NCBI GenBank assembly: GCA_050694055.1
Contig: JBOGWX010000112.1
Location: forward strand, 4,407 to 68,406
Source of the DNA: WHSV01 sp050694055
Lineage (GTDB): Bacteria; Actinomycetota; CADDZG01; WHSQ01
Direction of reading: 5' to 3'
Length of the DNA: 64,000 bases
Below are positions 44,251-53,655 of this stretch, piece after piece (positions within the stretch are counted from its first letter, which is position 1; each line of letters opens with the position of its first letter). The notes below the pieces were generated by a model. It saw nothing but the letters and a program-made list of their open reading frames with translations, did not search any database and was not told the DNA's origin. The position numbers and the translations under genes were made by a program.

Positions 44251-45023
44251 TGTTGATCCCACTCCGGGTGGTCGAGGCGAACGCCCGCGTCTACAGGCGC
44301 ACGTGGATGGGGAGCGCCATGACGACGTTTCTCAGCCCGGTGCTGTTTCTTGCGGCCATGGGCCTGGGCCTGGGTTCGATCATCGATCGCAATCCGGCGG
44401 CGGAGGGGCTGGGAGATGCCGGCTACCTCGCTTTCATCGCCTCTGGCCTCCTCGCCGCTACTGCGATGCAAACCGGTGCGACCGAAGGGTCGTGGCCGGT
44501 CATGGCCGGCATCAAGTGGATCAAGACCTACCACGCCGCGCTCGCCACGCCCGTGGGCGTGGGCGACCTGGTCGCGGGCAACCTGTTGTGGATGGGCGTG
44601 CGGGTGACGCTGTCGGCGGGAGCCTTCGCCATCGTGTCTGCGGTGCTCGGTGCGCTGTCTCCCGTCGAGGTGCTCGCCAGCCTCCCGGCCGCGATCCTGA
44701 CCGGTATGGCCTTTGCGGCTCCCGTCACCGCCTATACGGCCATCGCCAAGGACGAGACGCGCCTGTCCTCGTTGTTCCGTTTCGCGATCGTGCCGATGTT
44801 CCTGTTCTCCGGAACCTTCTTTCCGATCGAACAGCTGCCCGGATGGCTGCAACCGGTTGCCCTCGTCACGCCGCTGTGGCACGGGGTCGAGCTGTGCCGT
44901 TCGAGCGCGATCGGTTTCGAGACGGCGCTGAACCCGCTCGTTCATCTCGGGTATCTCGGGCTCTGGACGGCCGGCGGCTGGTGGTTCGCACGGCGGAACC
45001 TGCACAAGAGGTTGCAGCCGTGA
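44250..45023 (+). CDS. ABC-2 permease, first subunit
   Basis: Six-helix permease of 257 aa of the NodJ/DrrB type: MGSAMTTFLSPVLFLAAMGLG at the start and FLFSGTFFPIEQLPGWLQP, the ABC-2 signature, near the end. It shares one base with the ATPase stop (TGATG) and overlaps the next gene (GTGA), so the three are translated together. Confidence 0.93.
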   Translation: MLIPLRVVEANARVYRRTWMGSAMTTFLSPVLFLAAMGLGLGSIIDRNPAAEGLGDAGYLAFIASGLLAATAMQTGATEGSWPVMAGIKWIKTYHAALATPVGVGDLVAGNLLWMGVRVTLSAGAFAIVSAVLGALSPVEVLASLPAAILTGMAFAAPVTAYTAIAKDETRLSSLFRFAIVPMFLFSGTFFPIEQLPGWLQPVALVTPLWHGVELCRSSAIGFETALNPLVHLGYLGLWTAGGWWFARRNLHKRLQP

Positions 45024-45832
45024 GTGCGCGCACCTTCCCTCTGCGCATCACGCCCCCGGCACTGCTGGGCCGCTCGGGCGTTCGGTATGTGCTCGAGCGC
45101 AACATTCTCGTCTACCGGCACATATGGATCATCATCTTCTCCGGGTTCATCGAGACGCTGGTCTACCTGTTCGCGGTGCGCATCGGTCTCGGGGGCCTCG
45201 TGGGCGACATTAGCCTCGCCTCGGGCGAGACCGTCGACTATGCGACCTTCGTCGCACCGGCGCTGCTTGCCTCCGCCGCGATGAACGGCGCGGTCTTCGA
45301 GTCGACGATGAACATCTTCCACAAGCTCAGGTTCGCCAAGACCTACGACGCGATGCTGTCCACGCCCTTGCGACCGTTTGACATCGCGGTGGGCGAGATC
45401 GGGTGGTCTCAGATTCGGGGATCGATCTATGCGGTGGGCTACATCGTGGTCCTGCTGGCCATGGGACTCATCGCATCGCCGTGGGCCGTCCTGGCGCTGC
45501 CCGCCGCGCTGATTGTGGGTTTCTCTTTTGGAGCGGTCGGCATGATGGCGACCACCTACATGCGCAGCTGGCAGGACTTCGACCTCGTCAACCTCGCGGT
45601 GCTCGTGCTGTTTCTGTTCTCGGCGACGTTCTACCCGTTGAGCGTCTATCCCGGGTGGCTCCAGGCGGTCGCCCACCTCTCGCCGCTGTATCACGGCGTG
45701 GCGTTGATCCGGGGAGTGATGCTGGGGGACATCGGCGTCTATCTGCTCGGTCACGCCGCCTTTCTGGCGGCCATGGGAGCGGCGGGTCTCGCGGTGACCA
45801 ACCGGCGCCTGATCGCGCTGCTGACGCCTTAG
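45020..45832 (+). CDS. ABC-2 permease, second subunit
   Basis: Six-helix permease of 270 aa, homologous to the preceding one: ERNILVYRHIWIIIFSGF, NIFHKLRFAKTYDAMLSTP and FLFSATFYPLSVYPGWLQ. Two different permeases imply a heterodimeric channel. GTG 45020 overlaps the preceding stop by 4 nt. The gene ends 48 nt before guaA. Confidence 0.93.
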   Translation: MSARTFPLRITPPALLGRSGVRYVLERNILVYRHIWIIIFSGFIETLVYLFAVRIGLGGLVGDISLASGETVDYATFVAPALLASAAMNGAVFESTMNIFHKLRFAKTYDAMLSTPLRPFDIAVGEIGWSQIRGSIYAVGYIVVLLAMGLIASPWAVLALPAALIVGFSFGAVGMMATTYMRSWQDFDLVNLAVLVLFLFSATFYPLSVYPGWLQAVAHLSPLYHGVALIRGVMLGDIGVYLLGHAAFLAAMGAAGLAVTNRRLIALLTP

Positions 45833-45880
45833 CCGGTCCGAAATAGCCGGTTCTGATGGGGGCGCGCGGTACGGTGGGTC

Positions 45881-47425
45881 ATGGACAAGGTCCTGGTCGT
45901 CGACTTCGGCGCTCAATACGCCCAGCTCATCGCCCGGCGGGTGCGGGAGTGCCACGTGTACTCCGAGATAGTCCCCCACGACACGCCCGTGGCCGCCATC
46001 GCGGCGCTGCGGCCGAGCGGCATCATCCTGTCGGGGGGGCCGAAGTCCGTCTATGAACCCGGGGCACCGAGCGTCGACCCGAAACTGTTCGGTCTCGGCG
46101 TTCCGGTACTCGGTATCTGCTATGGGCAACAGGCCATGGCGCAGGCCCTGGGAGGAGAGGTCGGCCACACCGGTATCGCCGAGTTCGGCAAGACCGATCT
46201 CGAGGTAGCCGAGCCGAATGCCGTACTGTTCGATCAGCTCCCCACCGAGCAAACCGTGTGGATGAGCCACAACGACGCGGTCGTGCGGCCACCGGATGGC
46301 TTCATCGCCACGGCATCGACGACCGCCTGCCCCGTGGCCGCGTTCGAGGATCGCGAGCGAGGCCTCTACGGGGTGCAGTTCCACGTCGAGGTCAGCCACA
46401 CGCCCAAGGGTCAGGATCTGCTGAAGAATTTCCTCTACCAGGCGTGCGACCTTCTCCCGAGTTGGACGATGACCTCGATCATCGAGTCGGCGACCGAGCA
46501 GGTTCGGGCAACTGTCGGCGACGAGAAGGTCGTCTGTGCCCTGTCGGGTGGCGTCGATTCGTCGGTGGCGGCCGCGCTCATCCACAGAGCGATCGGCGAT
46601 CGGCTCACGTGTGTCTTCGTGGACCACGGGCTGCTGCGCGCCGGAGAGGGCGAGCAGGTCGAGGAGACCTTTCGTCGCCACCTCCACATGAACCTCATTC
46701 ACGTCAAGGCGTCCGACCGCTTCCTCGAGAATCTCTCGGGAGTCACCGACCCCGAGCGCAAGCGCAAGATCATCGGCGAGACCTTCATTCGCGTCTTCGA
46801 GGAGGTCGCCCAGGACGAGGTCGGGGACCGGTCCACTCCTACCCGCTTCCTGGTACAGGGCACGCTCTATCCCGACGTGATCGAGTCCGGCACCAAGGAC
46901 GCGGCCAGAATCAAGAGTCACCACAACGTCGGGGGCCTTCCCGAGGACATGCGCTTCGAGCTCGTCGAGCCTCTGCGCAACCTCTTCAAGGACGAGGTGC
47001 GGCGCGTCGGCGAGGAGCTCGGACTGCCCGAAGAGATCGTGTGGCGTCAGCCCTTCCCCGGTCCGGGACTCGCGGTTCGAATCATCGGCGAGGTCACGCG
47101 TGAGCGTCTCGAGATGCTGCGTGCTGCCGATGCGATCGTCCTCGACGAGATGAAGCGGGCCGACCTGCTGAGAGAGATCTGGCAGAGCTTCGCCGTGCTA
47201 CCCGCGGTTCGCTCCGTCGGCGTGATGGGGGACGAGCGCACCTACGGGCATCCGATCGTGCTGCGCGCGGTCACGAGCGAGGATGCGATGACGGCCGACT
47301 GGGCCCGACTTCCCTACGACCTGCTCGAGCGGATCAGCAACCGGATCGTGAACGAGGTGCCCGGTGTGAACCGGGTCGTGTACGACATCACGAGCAAGCC
47401 TCCCGGCACCATCGAGTGGGAGTAA
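45881..47425 (+). CDS. guaA: GMP synthase (glutamine-hydrolysing)
   Basis: Last step of GMP synthesis, XMP plus glutamine to GMP. The 514 aa contain a class I glutamine amidotransferase (GICYGQQAM with nucleophile Cys, FHVEVSHTPKG with His-Glu) and the ATP-pyrophosphatase domain (ALSGGVDSSVAAAL), then the dimerisation domain ending KPPGTIEWE. The amidotransferase Glu motif reads HVEVSHT where most enzymes have HPEVxHT. TACGGT 5 nt before ATG 45881 and no ribosome site suggest a leaderless mRNA. Confidence 0.97.
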   Translation: MDKVLVVDFGAQYAQLIARRVRECHVYSEIVPHDTPVAAIAALRPSGIILSGGPKSVYEPGAPSVDPKLFGLGVPVLGICYGQQAMAQALGGEVGHTGIAEFGKTDLEVAEPNAVLFDQLPTEQTVWMSHNDAVVRPPDGFIATASTTACPVAAFEDRERGLYGVQFHVEVSHTPKGQDLLKNFLYQACDLLPSWTMTSIIESATEQVRATVGDEKVVCALSGGVDSSVAAALIHRAIGDRLTCVFVDHGLLRAGEGEQVEETFRRHLHMNLIHVKASDRFLENLSGVTDPERKRKIIGETFIRVFEEVAQDEVGDRSTPTRFLVQGTLYPDVIESGTKDAARIKSHHNVGGLPEDMRFELVEPLRNLFKDEVRRVGEELGLPEEIVWRQPFPGPGLAVRIIGEVTRERLEMLRAADAIVLDEMKRADLLREIWQSFAVLPAVRSVGVMGDERTYGHPIVLRAVTSEDAMTADWARLPYDLLERISNRIVNEVPGVNRVVYDITSKPPGTIEWE

Positions 47426-47435
47426 GCGCGTTGCG

Positions 47436-48866
47436 TTAGGGGCAGCCGTCGCCTTTGCAAACGCGCAGTTCTCGCAAGCGCCGGCTGAGCTTGCGGAGGG
47501 TGTCGTCGTTGGGCCGGCGCGTGTTGGCGGCTCCTGCCAGCAGGTTCTTCAGCTGCCAGGGATCGTCCACCAGGTCGAAGTACTCGCGGTAGATCACCTT
47601 GTTCATGTTCCGCGCGTAGTATTCGACGTACTGGTAGTCCTTGCTCCAGAGCGAGCCGTATCCGGGAACCGTCTTCGAGGGCCAGTGCTCGAGCAGCATC
47701 TCTGTGCGCTCCCATTTGCGGTCGAGTAGCGACCGGCCGTCCATCTCGACCTCGGCGGCGGGGCGCGCCCCGGCGGCGTCCACCGCGGTGGGAGCGATGT
47801 CGACCATTGCGACCAGACGGTGGTCGACGCCGGGCTCGATCTTCGCCGGCCACCTCACGCCGAAGGGCACGTTCACGGATTGCCGGTAGGGCCAGCGCTT
47901 GTTCCCGACGCCGTGCTCGCCCCACATGATTCCGTTGTCCGAGACGAAGAACGCGAGCGTGTTGTCGGCTTGGTCAAGCTCCTCGAGCTTGGTCATGATC
48001 GCGTCGACCATCACGTCGACCGACATCAAGGTCCTGTGTTGCTGTTCCCGCACATCTTGACCGCACCGGAAGTCGCAATTGCCCTTGTAGGGATCCCGAA
48101 CGTGTGCGGGCTTGTCGCTGAGGTCCTCTTCGAAGACGGCCTCGTTTCCCTCCCAGTCCGGCACCGGCGCGTTTTCGAACTCGGTCTCGGCGATGTAGGG
48201 AGTGTGGGCTGCGGGGGTCGAGACGTACATCAGCCAGGGACGTGAATCGCCGTCGGCCTCACCCCCCTCGAGGAAATCGATCGCTCGGTCGCCCAGGAAG
48301 TGGGTGGAGTATTCATCGACCTCCGTGACCTCACCGGCGACGTTGTATTCCCCGCCGGCGTAGGTGCGCGTGTTCGCCTGGTGGAAGAAGGCCCAGTCGT
48401 CGAAGTGCGGTGGATCGTCTTCGTGCTCCCACCGGTTGAGGTACTTGCCGAAGAAGCCCGTGCGGTATCCGTTTGCCTGCAACACCGCCTGCAGGGTCGT
48501 CGTCTGCTGGAGCTCGTAGGGCGTGAAGTTCTTCACCCCGTGGTTGTGCACGAACTGACCCGAAAAGATGGACGCGCGCGAGGGGCAGCAGATCGGGGTC
48601 GTGGCGAACCCGTTCGGATACCACCTGCCCTCGTCCCTGAAGTACCTCGACGTCTGCGGCATGGCCTCCATCGACTCGGGACGCTGATCGTCGGTCACGA
48701 AGACCAGGACGTTGGGGGCTCCCTCGGGTGCGGTCGGCGGGCCGGTATCGGTCGTGTCCCGGCCCCCGAAAGGCGGAAGGAGCAAGGCCGTGAGGACCAC
48801 CGTGACGGCTATCAAAAGGGCGAACAGCAGCACGGAGCGGGATCTCCGCAGGGGTGGGAATTGCAC
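47436..48866 (-). CDS. Membrane-anchored or secreted sulfatase
   Basis: Sulfate-ester hydrolase of 476 aa. A signal/anchor helix (12-32) is followed by NVLVFVTDDQRP, with the metal aspartates, and the activation motif ICCPSRASIFSGQ, where Cys93 in C-C-P-S-R would become formylglycine. SDNGIMWGEHG supplies the second metal site. GTG 48866 has TAGCCT 6 nt upstream (leaderless type). It is convergent with guaA. Substrates of this class include sulfated glycans and aryl sulfates. A formylglycine-generating enzyme is not in the window. Confidence 0.93.
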   Translation of the reverse strand: MQFPPLRRSRSVLLFALLIAVTVVLTALLLPPFGGRDTTDTGPPTAPEGAPNVLVFVTDDQRPESMEAMPQTSRYFRDEGRWYPNGFATTPICCPSRASIFSGQFVHNHGVKNFTPYELQQTTTLQAVLQANGYRTGFFGKYLNRWEHEDDPPHFDDWAFFHQANTRTYAGGEYNVAGEVTEVDEYSTHFLGDRAIDFLEGGEADGDSRPWLMYVSTPAAHTPYIAETEFENAPVPDWEGNEAVFEEDLSDKPAHVRDPYKGNCDFRCGQDVREQQHRTLMSVDVMVDAIMTKLEELDQADNTLAFFVSDNGIMWGEHGVGNKRWPYRQSVNVPFGVRWPAKIEPGVDHRLVAMVDIAPTAVDAAGARPAAEVEMDGRSLLDRKWERTEMLLEHWPSKTVPGYGSLWSKDYQYVEYYARNMNKVIYREYFDLVDDPWQLKNLLAGAANTRRPNDDTLRKLSRRLRELRVCKGDGCP

Positions 48867-49037
48867 ACGGGGAGGCTAGAGGGGTCGCTCCGCTAAGGCA
48901 AATCAGACGGTTCGCAGAAAATGGGTTTGCTTGTGCTGCTCGTAGGGCAGATTTGGTGCAGGAGTCGTGGTTGACCCGTCGAACTCTCAGATCAACGCCC
49001 GAACTCCAGCTTTTGGACTTCGAATCAAGGGGGATTC

Positions 49038-50495
49038 ATGCTGTCAGCTTTGAAGAGGGCCTTGCTACTTGCCTGCATCCTGGCGCTCGTACCGCTTCCC
49101 ACCACGACTGCGGGAGCCCAGGTCGCCGAGGAGGGCGAGGGCAGCCCCAACATGAGGCACGTCGCCAATCTCGGCTACGAGGCCCGCAACGGCACGACGC
49201 CGAACTCCGGCACCGACATCGAGTTCACCACGATCGGGGGCCGGGACTATGCGCTGGGCGGCTCGTACCGCAACGGCATGCAGATCGTGGACATCACGAA
49301 CCCCGAGCAGGCGCAGATCGTGGCCGTCTACGACTGCGGAGTCACCCAGGGCGACATCCAGGTCTTCCGGCGCGGCGACATGCCCGGCAGGACCTTTGTG
49401 ACCTATACCTCCGACACCTTCGGTGACGGGACCTCGACTTGCTACCAGGAGGCCGCCGCCCTTGGCTTCGAGGTGAAGAAGGCCAACGGTTCGGGCAAGA
49501 ACGGCACCTTCATCGCCGATATCACCAACCCCCTCGACCCGCAGACGGTCTCGTTCGTCGAGGTCCCCAAGGGCTCGCACAACCAGACGGTTCACCCGGG
49601 TGGCCGTTTTCTCTACAACTCGAACTCCGACCTCATCACGTCGGTCGTCGGCGGACCTTCGATCGAGGTCTTCAACATCAAGGACTTCAGCAACCCGAAG
49701 CTGGCGGCCGACCTCGATCTGCCGATCAGGCCCGGGCTCGGCACCGAGTCGCACGACATCACCTTCAACGAGAGCGGCACGCGGGCTTACTCGGCTGCGT
49801 TGTCGCAGCAGGTGATCATCAACACCAGGAAGCCCAACAGCCCGAGCATCGTGACGAGCTTCGTGGACCCGGCGATCAACGTCTTCCACCAGTCCGACCC
49901 GGTGACGCTCAACATCGATGGATACAAGCGTGAGTTCCTCATCATCGAAGACGAGTTCGTCGGTGCTCTCCCCACCGGACAGTGTCCCAACGGTGGAGTG
50001 CACGTCTACGACATCACCGGACACAACGAGCTTGACCCGGAGAAGGTCGGTTACTGGAACATCGACGAGGCGCGGCCCGCGACCGACAACGGAATGCGTT
50101 GCACGGCTCACGTCTTCGACATCCACCAGGATGAGGGCATCATGACGATCGCCTTCTACAACGGTGGCGTGCGCGTGGTCGACATCTCTGGGCTCGTCGG
50201 GGTTGCGATCGGTGAGACCGAGATCACAGGCGGCATGAAGCAGATCGGCTACTACCAGTTCCCGGACTCGGACTCCTGGTCGGCCAAGACGCCGGAGATC
50301 GATCCCGCGACCGGCGACTTCTACCTCTACGGCAACGACCTCACGCGTGGTATGGACATCTACCACTTCGACGCCGGCAAGGAGGAGTCGGAGGCGACCG
50401 GTACCTTCATGAGCCCGGCCGACGCCGAGCTCTACCTGGCGGACGTGGGACCGCTGCCGACCGACTACGAGATGTTCTGCCTGATCCCAGAGTAG
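49038..50495 (+). CDS. Secreted LVIVD-repeat (beta-propeller) protein
   Basis: Exported protein of 485 aa. Residues 1-28 are a signal peptide (LLLACILALVPLP core, cleavage after AGA). Several blades carry the LVIVD-type phrase: GMQIVDITNPEQAQIVAVYD, GTFIADITNPLDPQTVSFVE, IEVFNIKDFSNPKL and GVRVVDISGL. HNQTVHPGGRFLYNSNSDL (part) and DIHQDEGIM are His-rich loops. The function is unknown; such propellers are ligand-binding or structural surface proteins. AAGGGGG precedes the ATG. A terminator follows. Confidence 0.85.
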   Translation: MLSALKRALLLACILALVPLPTTTAGAQVAEEGEGSPNMRHVANLGYEARNGTTPNSGTDIEFTTIGGRDYALGGSYRNGMQIVDITNPEQAQIVAVYDCGVTQGDIQVFRRGDMPGRTFVTYTSDTFGDGTSTCYQEAAALGFEVKKANGSGKNGTFIADITNPLDPQTVSFVEVPKGSHNQTVHPGGRFLYNSNSDLITSVVGGPSIEVFNIKDFSNPKLAADLDLPIRPGLGTESHDITFNESGTRAYSAALSQQVIINTRKPNSPSIVTSFVDPAINVFHQSDPVTLNIDGYKREFLIIEDEFVGALPTGQCPNGGVHVYDITGHNELDPEKVGYWNIDEARPATDNGMRCTAHVFDIHQDEGIMTIAFYNGGVRVVDISGLVGVAIGETEITGGMKQIGYYQFPDSDSWSAKTPEIDPATGDFYLYGNDLTRGMDIYHFDAGKEESEATGTFMSPADAELYLADVGPLPTDYEMFCLIPE

Positions 50496-50517
50496 CGAGC
50501 GCAAACAGCAGTTCTCG

Positions 50518-50552
50518 GAGGGGCGTGCCCAGAGGCACGCCCCTCTTTGTTT
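50518..50552 (+). terminator. Terminator after the LVIVD gene
   Basis: GAGGGGCGTGCC (50518-50529) pairs with GGCACGCCCCTC (50534-50545), 4-nt loop, then TTTGTTT. Confidence 0.92.
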
Positions 50553-50597
50553 GGGTTCCAACCTCGCTCCATCGAGCGAGGTTAGGCTCCCTCATCC

Positions 50598-52151
50598 ATG
50601 AGCACTTCAGATCCCGCGGCGCGCGCCGGCGCGGAGCGCAAGGACCTCGGCGACTACCGCAACATCCTGTCGGGCACGAGCCAGAACATCATCGGACTGG
50701 TCATCGCCGGTGTCGCGCAGTTCGTCGCCAACGTGTTGATCTCTCGAACCCTCGGCGAGTCGCCGTTCGGCGTGGTCACGGTGCTGACTCAGGCGATGTT
50801 CGTGTTGAGCTTCGCAACTCGTTTCGGGATGGACATGGCGGTGTTGCGCGACGTCGCGATCGACGTCGGCGCGGGGAGGTTCGACCGGATTCGAACGCAT
50901 GTGAGCCGAGCGACGTGGATTGCTCTGGGCGTGTCCTCGTTCATCGCGCTGTTGCTGGTTGTCTTCTCCAACGCGTTCCTGGACCTCTTCTCGGTCAGCT
51001 TTGAGTTTCGCCCAGGTCTAGCGGTAGCTGCTGCAGTCGCGTTACCCGGACTCGCGCTGACCAACGTGTGGCTCAGCGCCACGCGTGGGCTCAAGATCAT
51101 GCGCTACACGCTCTATCTCTTCTGGGCGGGACAGCCGGTCTTGTGGATCGTGTTCATGCTCGGGCTGTGGCGCGTGGAGCAGAGCGCGCGCATGGCGGTA
51201 CTCGCCTACTCGCTGTCGTGGCTGGTCGTTGCGCTGCCGTCGTGGTGGTTCTGGCGCAAGGAGAGCCGGGGTTGGGAACGAGCTCCCCTCGAGCGCGGCG
51301 CGATGGCGGCGCTGCTGCGCTATGCCGGGCCGCGCGCGCCGGCCGCACTGTTCACCCAGCTTCTGTTCTGGACGGATCTGTTCGTGCTGACCCGCTATGC
51401 GGTCGATTCAGAGGTGGGTGTGTATTCGGCCGCGCTCCGCTCGGGACAGGTGTTGCTGCTGCTGCTGACCTCGGTGGCCTTGATGTTCAGTCCCTTCGTC
51501 GCGGATCTGCACAACCGAGGTGAGACTCAACGTCTCGACGGGCTCTACAAGACGCTCACCCGGTGGACGCTCGTGGCGACGATGCCGGTGTTCCTGCTAC
51601 TCGCGGTGGCGCCGGGCGAAGTTCTCGAGATCTTCGGTGCCGACTTCGCGGGGGGAGAGACGGCTTTGCTTCTCTTGATCCTCGGACAGTTCATCAACGT
51701 CGCAACCGGAAGCGTGGGTTTCGTACTGATCATGGTGGGGCGCACCGGCTGGGATCTCGTCGTTCAGGCCGGATCTTTGGCGCTCAACCTGGGACTCGCC
51801 TTCTGGCTGGCGCCCCGTTACGGCATGGAGGGCGCCGCGATCGCCAACGCCGCCACCTTCGCAGCCAGCAAGTGGTGGCGGCTGGCCCTGGTCAGGAAGT
51901 TCGTCGGCATCTGGCCCTACGACCGCCAGTACCTCAGGCTCATCGTGCCTACTCTGCTCGGGGGGGCGGTGATGTGGCTCGTGCACTCGGTGATCACCGC
52001 CGGTTACCTGATCGATCTGGTGCTTAGCGGGCTGCTGGGCACCGGGGCGTTCGCGCTCGCCTACCTGGTCTTCGGTCTGGCGCCGGCGGAGAAGCGGGAG
52101 CTCGGGCGGCTCGTGGCCAAGCTACGTAAGGGGCAAGCCCGCTCCGCATAG
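50598..52151 (+). CDS. Polysaccharide flippase (Wzx/MATE-like)
   Basis: Integral membrane protein of 517 aa with about 14 helices, in the MOP superfamily. NILSGTSQNIIGLVIAGVAQF opens TM1 (quoted in part), and RTLGESPFGVVTVLTQAM is the typical loop after TM2. It would move lipid-linked glycan units across the membrane. No glycosyltransferases adjoin it, so it is an isolated copy. TAGGCT (50583-50588) 9 nt before ATG 50598 suggests a very short leader. Confidence 0.9.
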   Translation: MSTSDPAARAGAERKDLGDYRNILSGTSQNIIGLVIAGVAQFVANVLISRTLGESPFGVVTVLTQAMFVLSFATRFGMDMAVLRDVAIDVGAGRFDRIRTHVSRATWIALGVSSFIALLLVVFSNAFLDLFSVSFEFRPGLAVAAAVALPGLALTNVWLSATRGLKIMRYTLYLFWAGQPVLWIVFMLGLWRVEQSARMAVLAYSLSWLVVALPSWWFWRKESRGWERAPLERGAMAALLRYAGPRAPAALFTQLLFWTDLFVLTRYAVDSEVGVYSAALRSGQVLLLLLTSVALMFSPFVADLHNRGETQRLDGLYKTLTRWTLVATMPVFLLLAVAPGEVLEIFGADFAGGETALLLLILGQFINVATGSVGFVLIMVGRTGWDLVVQAGSLALNLGLAFWLAPRYGMEGAAIANAATFAASKWWRLALVRKFVGIWPYDRQYLRLIVPTLLGGAVMWLVHSVITAGYLIDLVLSGLLGTGAFALAYLVFGLAPAEKRELGRLVAKLRKGQARSA

Positions 52152-52168
52152 GCCCTGGGGCGGGCGTC

Positions 52169-52246
52169 GTGAAACCTCGGACGATTGGCGAAGTGGGTCA
52201 GTTTGCGCAGCTTGCCCCCGTCGCCATCAAACGCTTGCCTCAGTAG
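52169..52246 (+). pseudogene. 25-codon remnant resembling a MerR-type HTH
   Basis: The gap between the flippase and the next gene contains GTG...TAG encoding VKPRTIGEVGQFAQLAPVAI and then KRLPQ. TIGEVGxFAxLAxVxI is close to the first helix-turn-helix of MerR proteins (TIGEVARLAGVSVRTLR). Nothing downstream in frame continues the domain. A decayed regulator or a chance match; the similarity is by eye only. Confidence 0.3.
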
Positions 52247-52290
52247 CGTGAGGCTCGGAGAGTCTGGGGCTGGGCGGGGAAGGACGCGCC

Positions 52291-53589
52291 ATGAGTCAAA
52301 CCGTCAGGGAGCCGTCGGTGCCGGCCGAGGTGCTCAAGGAAGTAGCCGAGTTTCCGTTCCTCGCGGCCCTTTACGGTCGTCGCTCGCGCCGCTTTGCGCT
52401 GGGGAACGAGATTCCGGACGGTCCTCTCGCCTACAAGTCGAAGCACGAGCCCGTGCCACTGACCGAGCTCGAGCGCATGATGGTCCTCAGCTCCATGGGC
52501 GGCACCACGGGGTGGCACTACGCCATCACGCGCAACGCGACCTATGCGCCACATCTGGCGAACTACGCGGGGGCCGCGGCGGGACGCACCTTCCCATCGG
52601 CAGCCGGCTTCCACGTCGCCGAGCTGTTCTGCACCGACGACTCGGGCACCTACTTCTTCCCCACGCGCGACGCGGGGGCGCTGGTGGATCCGGCCGCCGA
52701 GGAGATCACCATCGAGCTCATGATCGAGCGTCATCGCGGCCGGTTGCGCAAGCTCTCCGACGAACGCATCTATCTTCCGCGCGAGGAGCCCTACCTCGAG
52801 GGGCACAACACCTGGTGCGTGAACGTGCCGGGCTCGCTTCTGGTGATCCCCGTCGCCGACCTCGCGCAGCAGGCGATCGCCGGGCTCTGCTTCCTGGCGC
52901 AGAACGGCTACTGCATCTACGACGACGTCAACGATCGCAAGATTCCCGGCATGGAAGCCTTCGGTGGTCTGGTCGACATCGAGGAGCCGTTCCCACTCAC
53001 GTTCATCGACCAGTACATGCTGTCCGAGGCGGTCGCCGAGCTGGCGACGAGCTGCTACGCCGGCGTCCTGACCTTGCAGGCGATAGGACTTGGGGGATGG
53101 ATGTTCGACGGCGTCGATCGCTTCACCATGCTGGGTGCGTCCGGCAATCCCGAGGTGCCGGGACTGGGCTTCCGTTTCGACGAGGACCAGCGCTGGCCGA
53201 TCCCGAACCCGACCGGGCTCGAGGGTGTTTATGAGGGTATGTGCCCGCCGCACTATCCGGACATGGCGGCCGCAGTCGAAGCCTTCGCCGAGCGCAAGTT
53301 CGGAGCCGGGGGTCCCTTCAACCCCGATACGCCGGGGGCCTGGAGCGACAGCCCGGGAGTTCGTGGCAGCGCGCAGGTGCACTCCGAAGAGTTCAAGGGC
53401 TGCGTGTCGACGCAGGCACAATACGTCTTCGACACCTTCGGGAAGTGGCCCGGAACGGTGCCGACGCTGATGATCCTCAACTATGTTCAGGCCCACCACC
53501 TCGACCTCGATTTCTACGACCACTTCTTCAAGGAAGGTTCCTACCTGGGCACGCACGCCCAGCACATGGCGCGCTGGCACGGCGAGTGA
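52291..53589 (+). CDS. Nitroreductase/SagB-like protein of unknown function
   Basis: Soluble protein of 432 aa. LYGRRSRRFALGNEIPDG near residue 30 resembles the FMN-phosphate RRS-x-R motif of nitroreductases, and LTELERMMVLSSMGGTTGWH fits the helix that follows (quoted in part), but later FMN motifs are not obvious. It is about twice the size of a single nitroreductase domain. No membrane segment or signal is present. GGGGAAGG precedes ATG 52291. Flanking genes give no pathway. Best read as a flavin-fold candidate, weakly supported. Confidence 0.6.
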   Translation: MSQTVREPSVPAEVLKEVAEFPFLAALYGRRSRRFALGNEIPDGPLAYKSKHEPVPLTELERMMVLSSMGGTTGWHYAITRNATYAPHLANYAGAAAGRTFPSAAGFHVAELFCTDDSGTYFFPTRDAGALVDPAAEEITIELMIERHRGRLRKLSDERIYLPREEPYLEGHNTWCVNVPGSLLVIPVADLAQQAIAGLCFLAQNGYCIYDDVNDRKIPGMEAFGGLVDIEEPFPLTFIDQYMLSEAVAELATSCYAGVLTLQAIGLGGWMFDGVDRFTMLGASGNPEVPGLGFRFDEDQRWPIPNPTGLEGVYEGMCPPHYPDMAAAVEAFAERKFGAGGPFNPDTPGAWSDSPGVRGSAQVHSEEFKGCVSTQAQYVFDTFGKWPGTVPTLMILNYVQAHHLDLDFYDHFFKEGSYLGTHAQHMARWHGE

Positions 53590-53655
53590 CGCAACGAGAA
53601 TGGACGACGATGCTCCCTCGCGACTGACGAGCGAGATCGGGCGCAGGGGTCCTCG

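Noticed and set aside
47070..47095. tRNA T-loop-like GGTTCGAATC
   Set aside because: It lies inside guaA and no acceptor stem or anticodon arm surrounds it; other T-loop-like strings in the window fail the same way.
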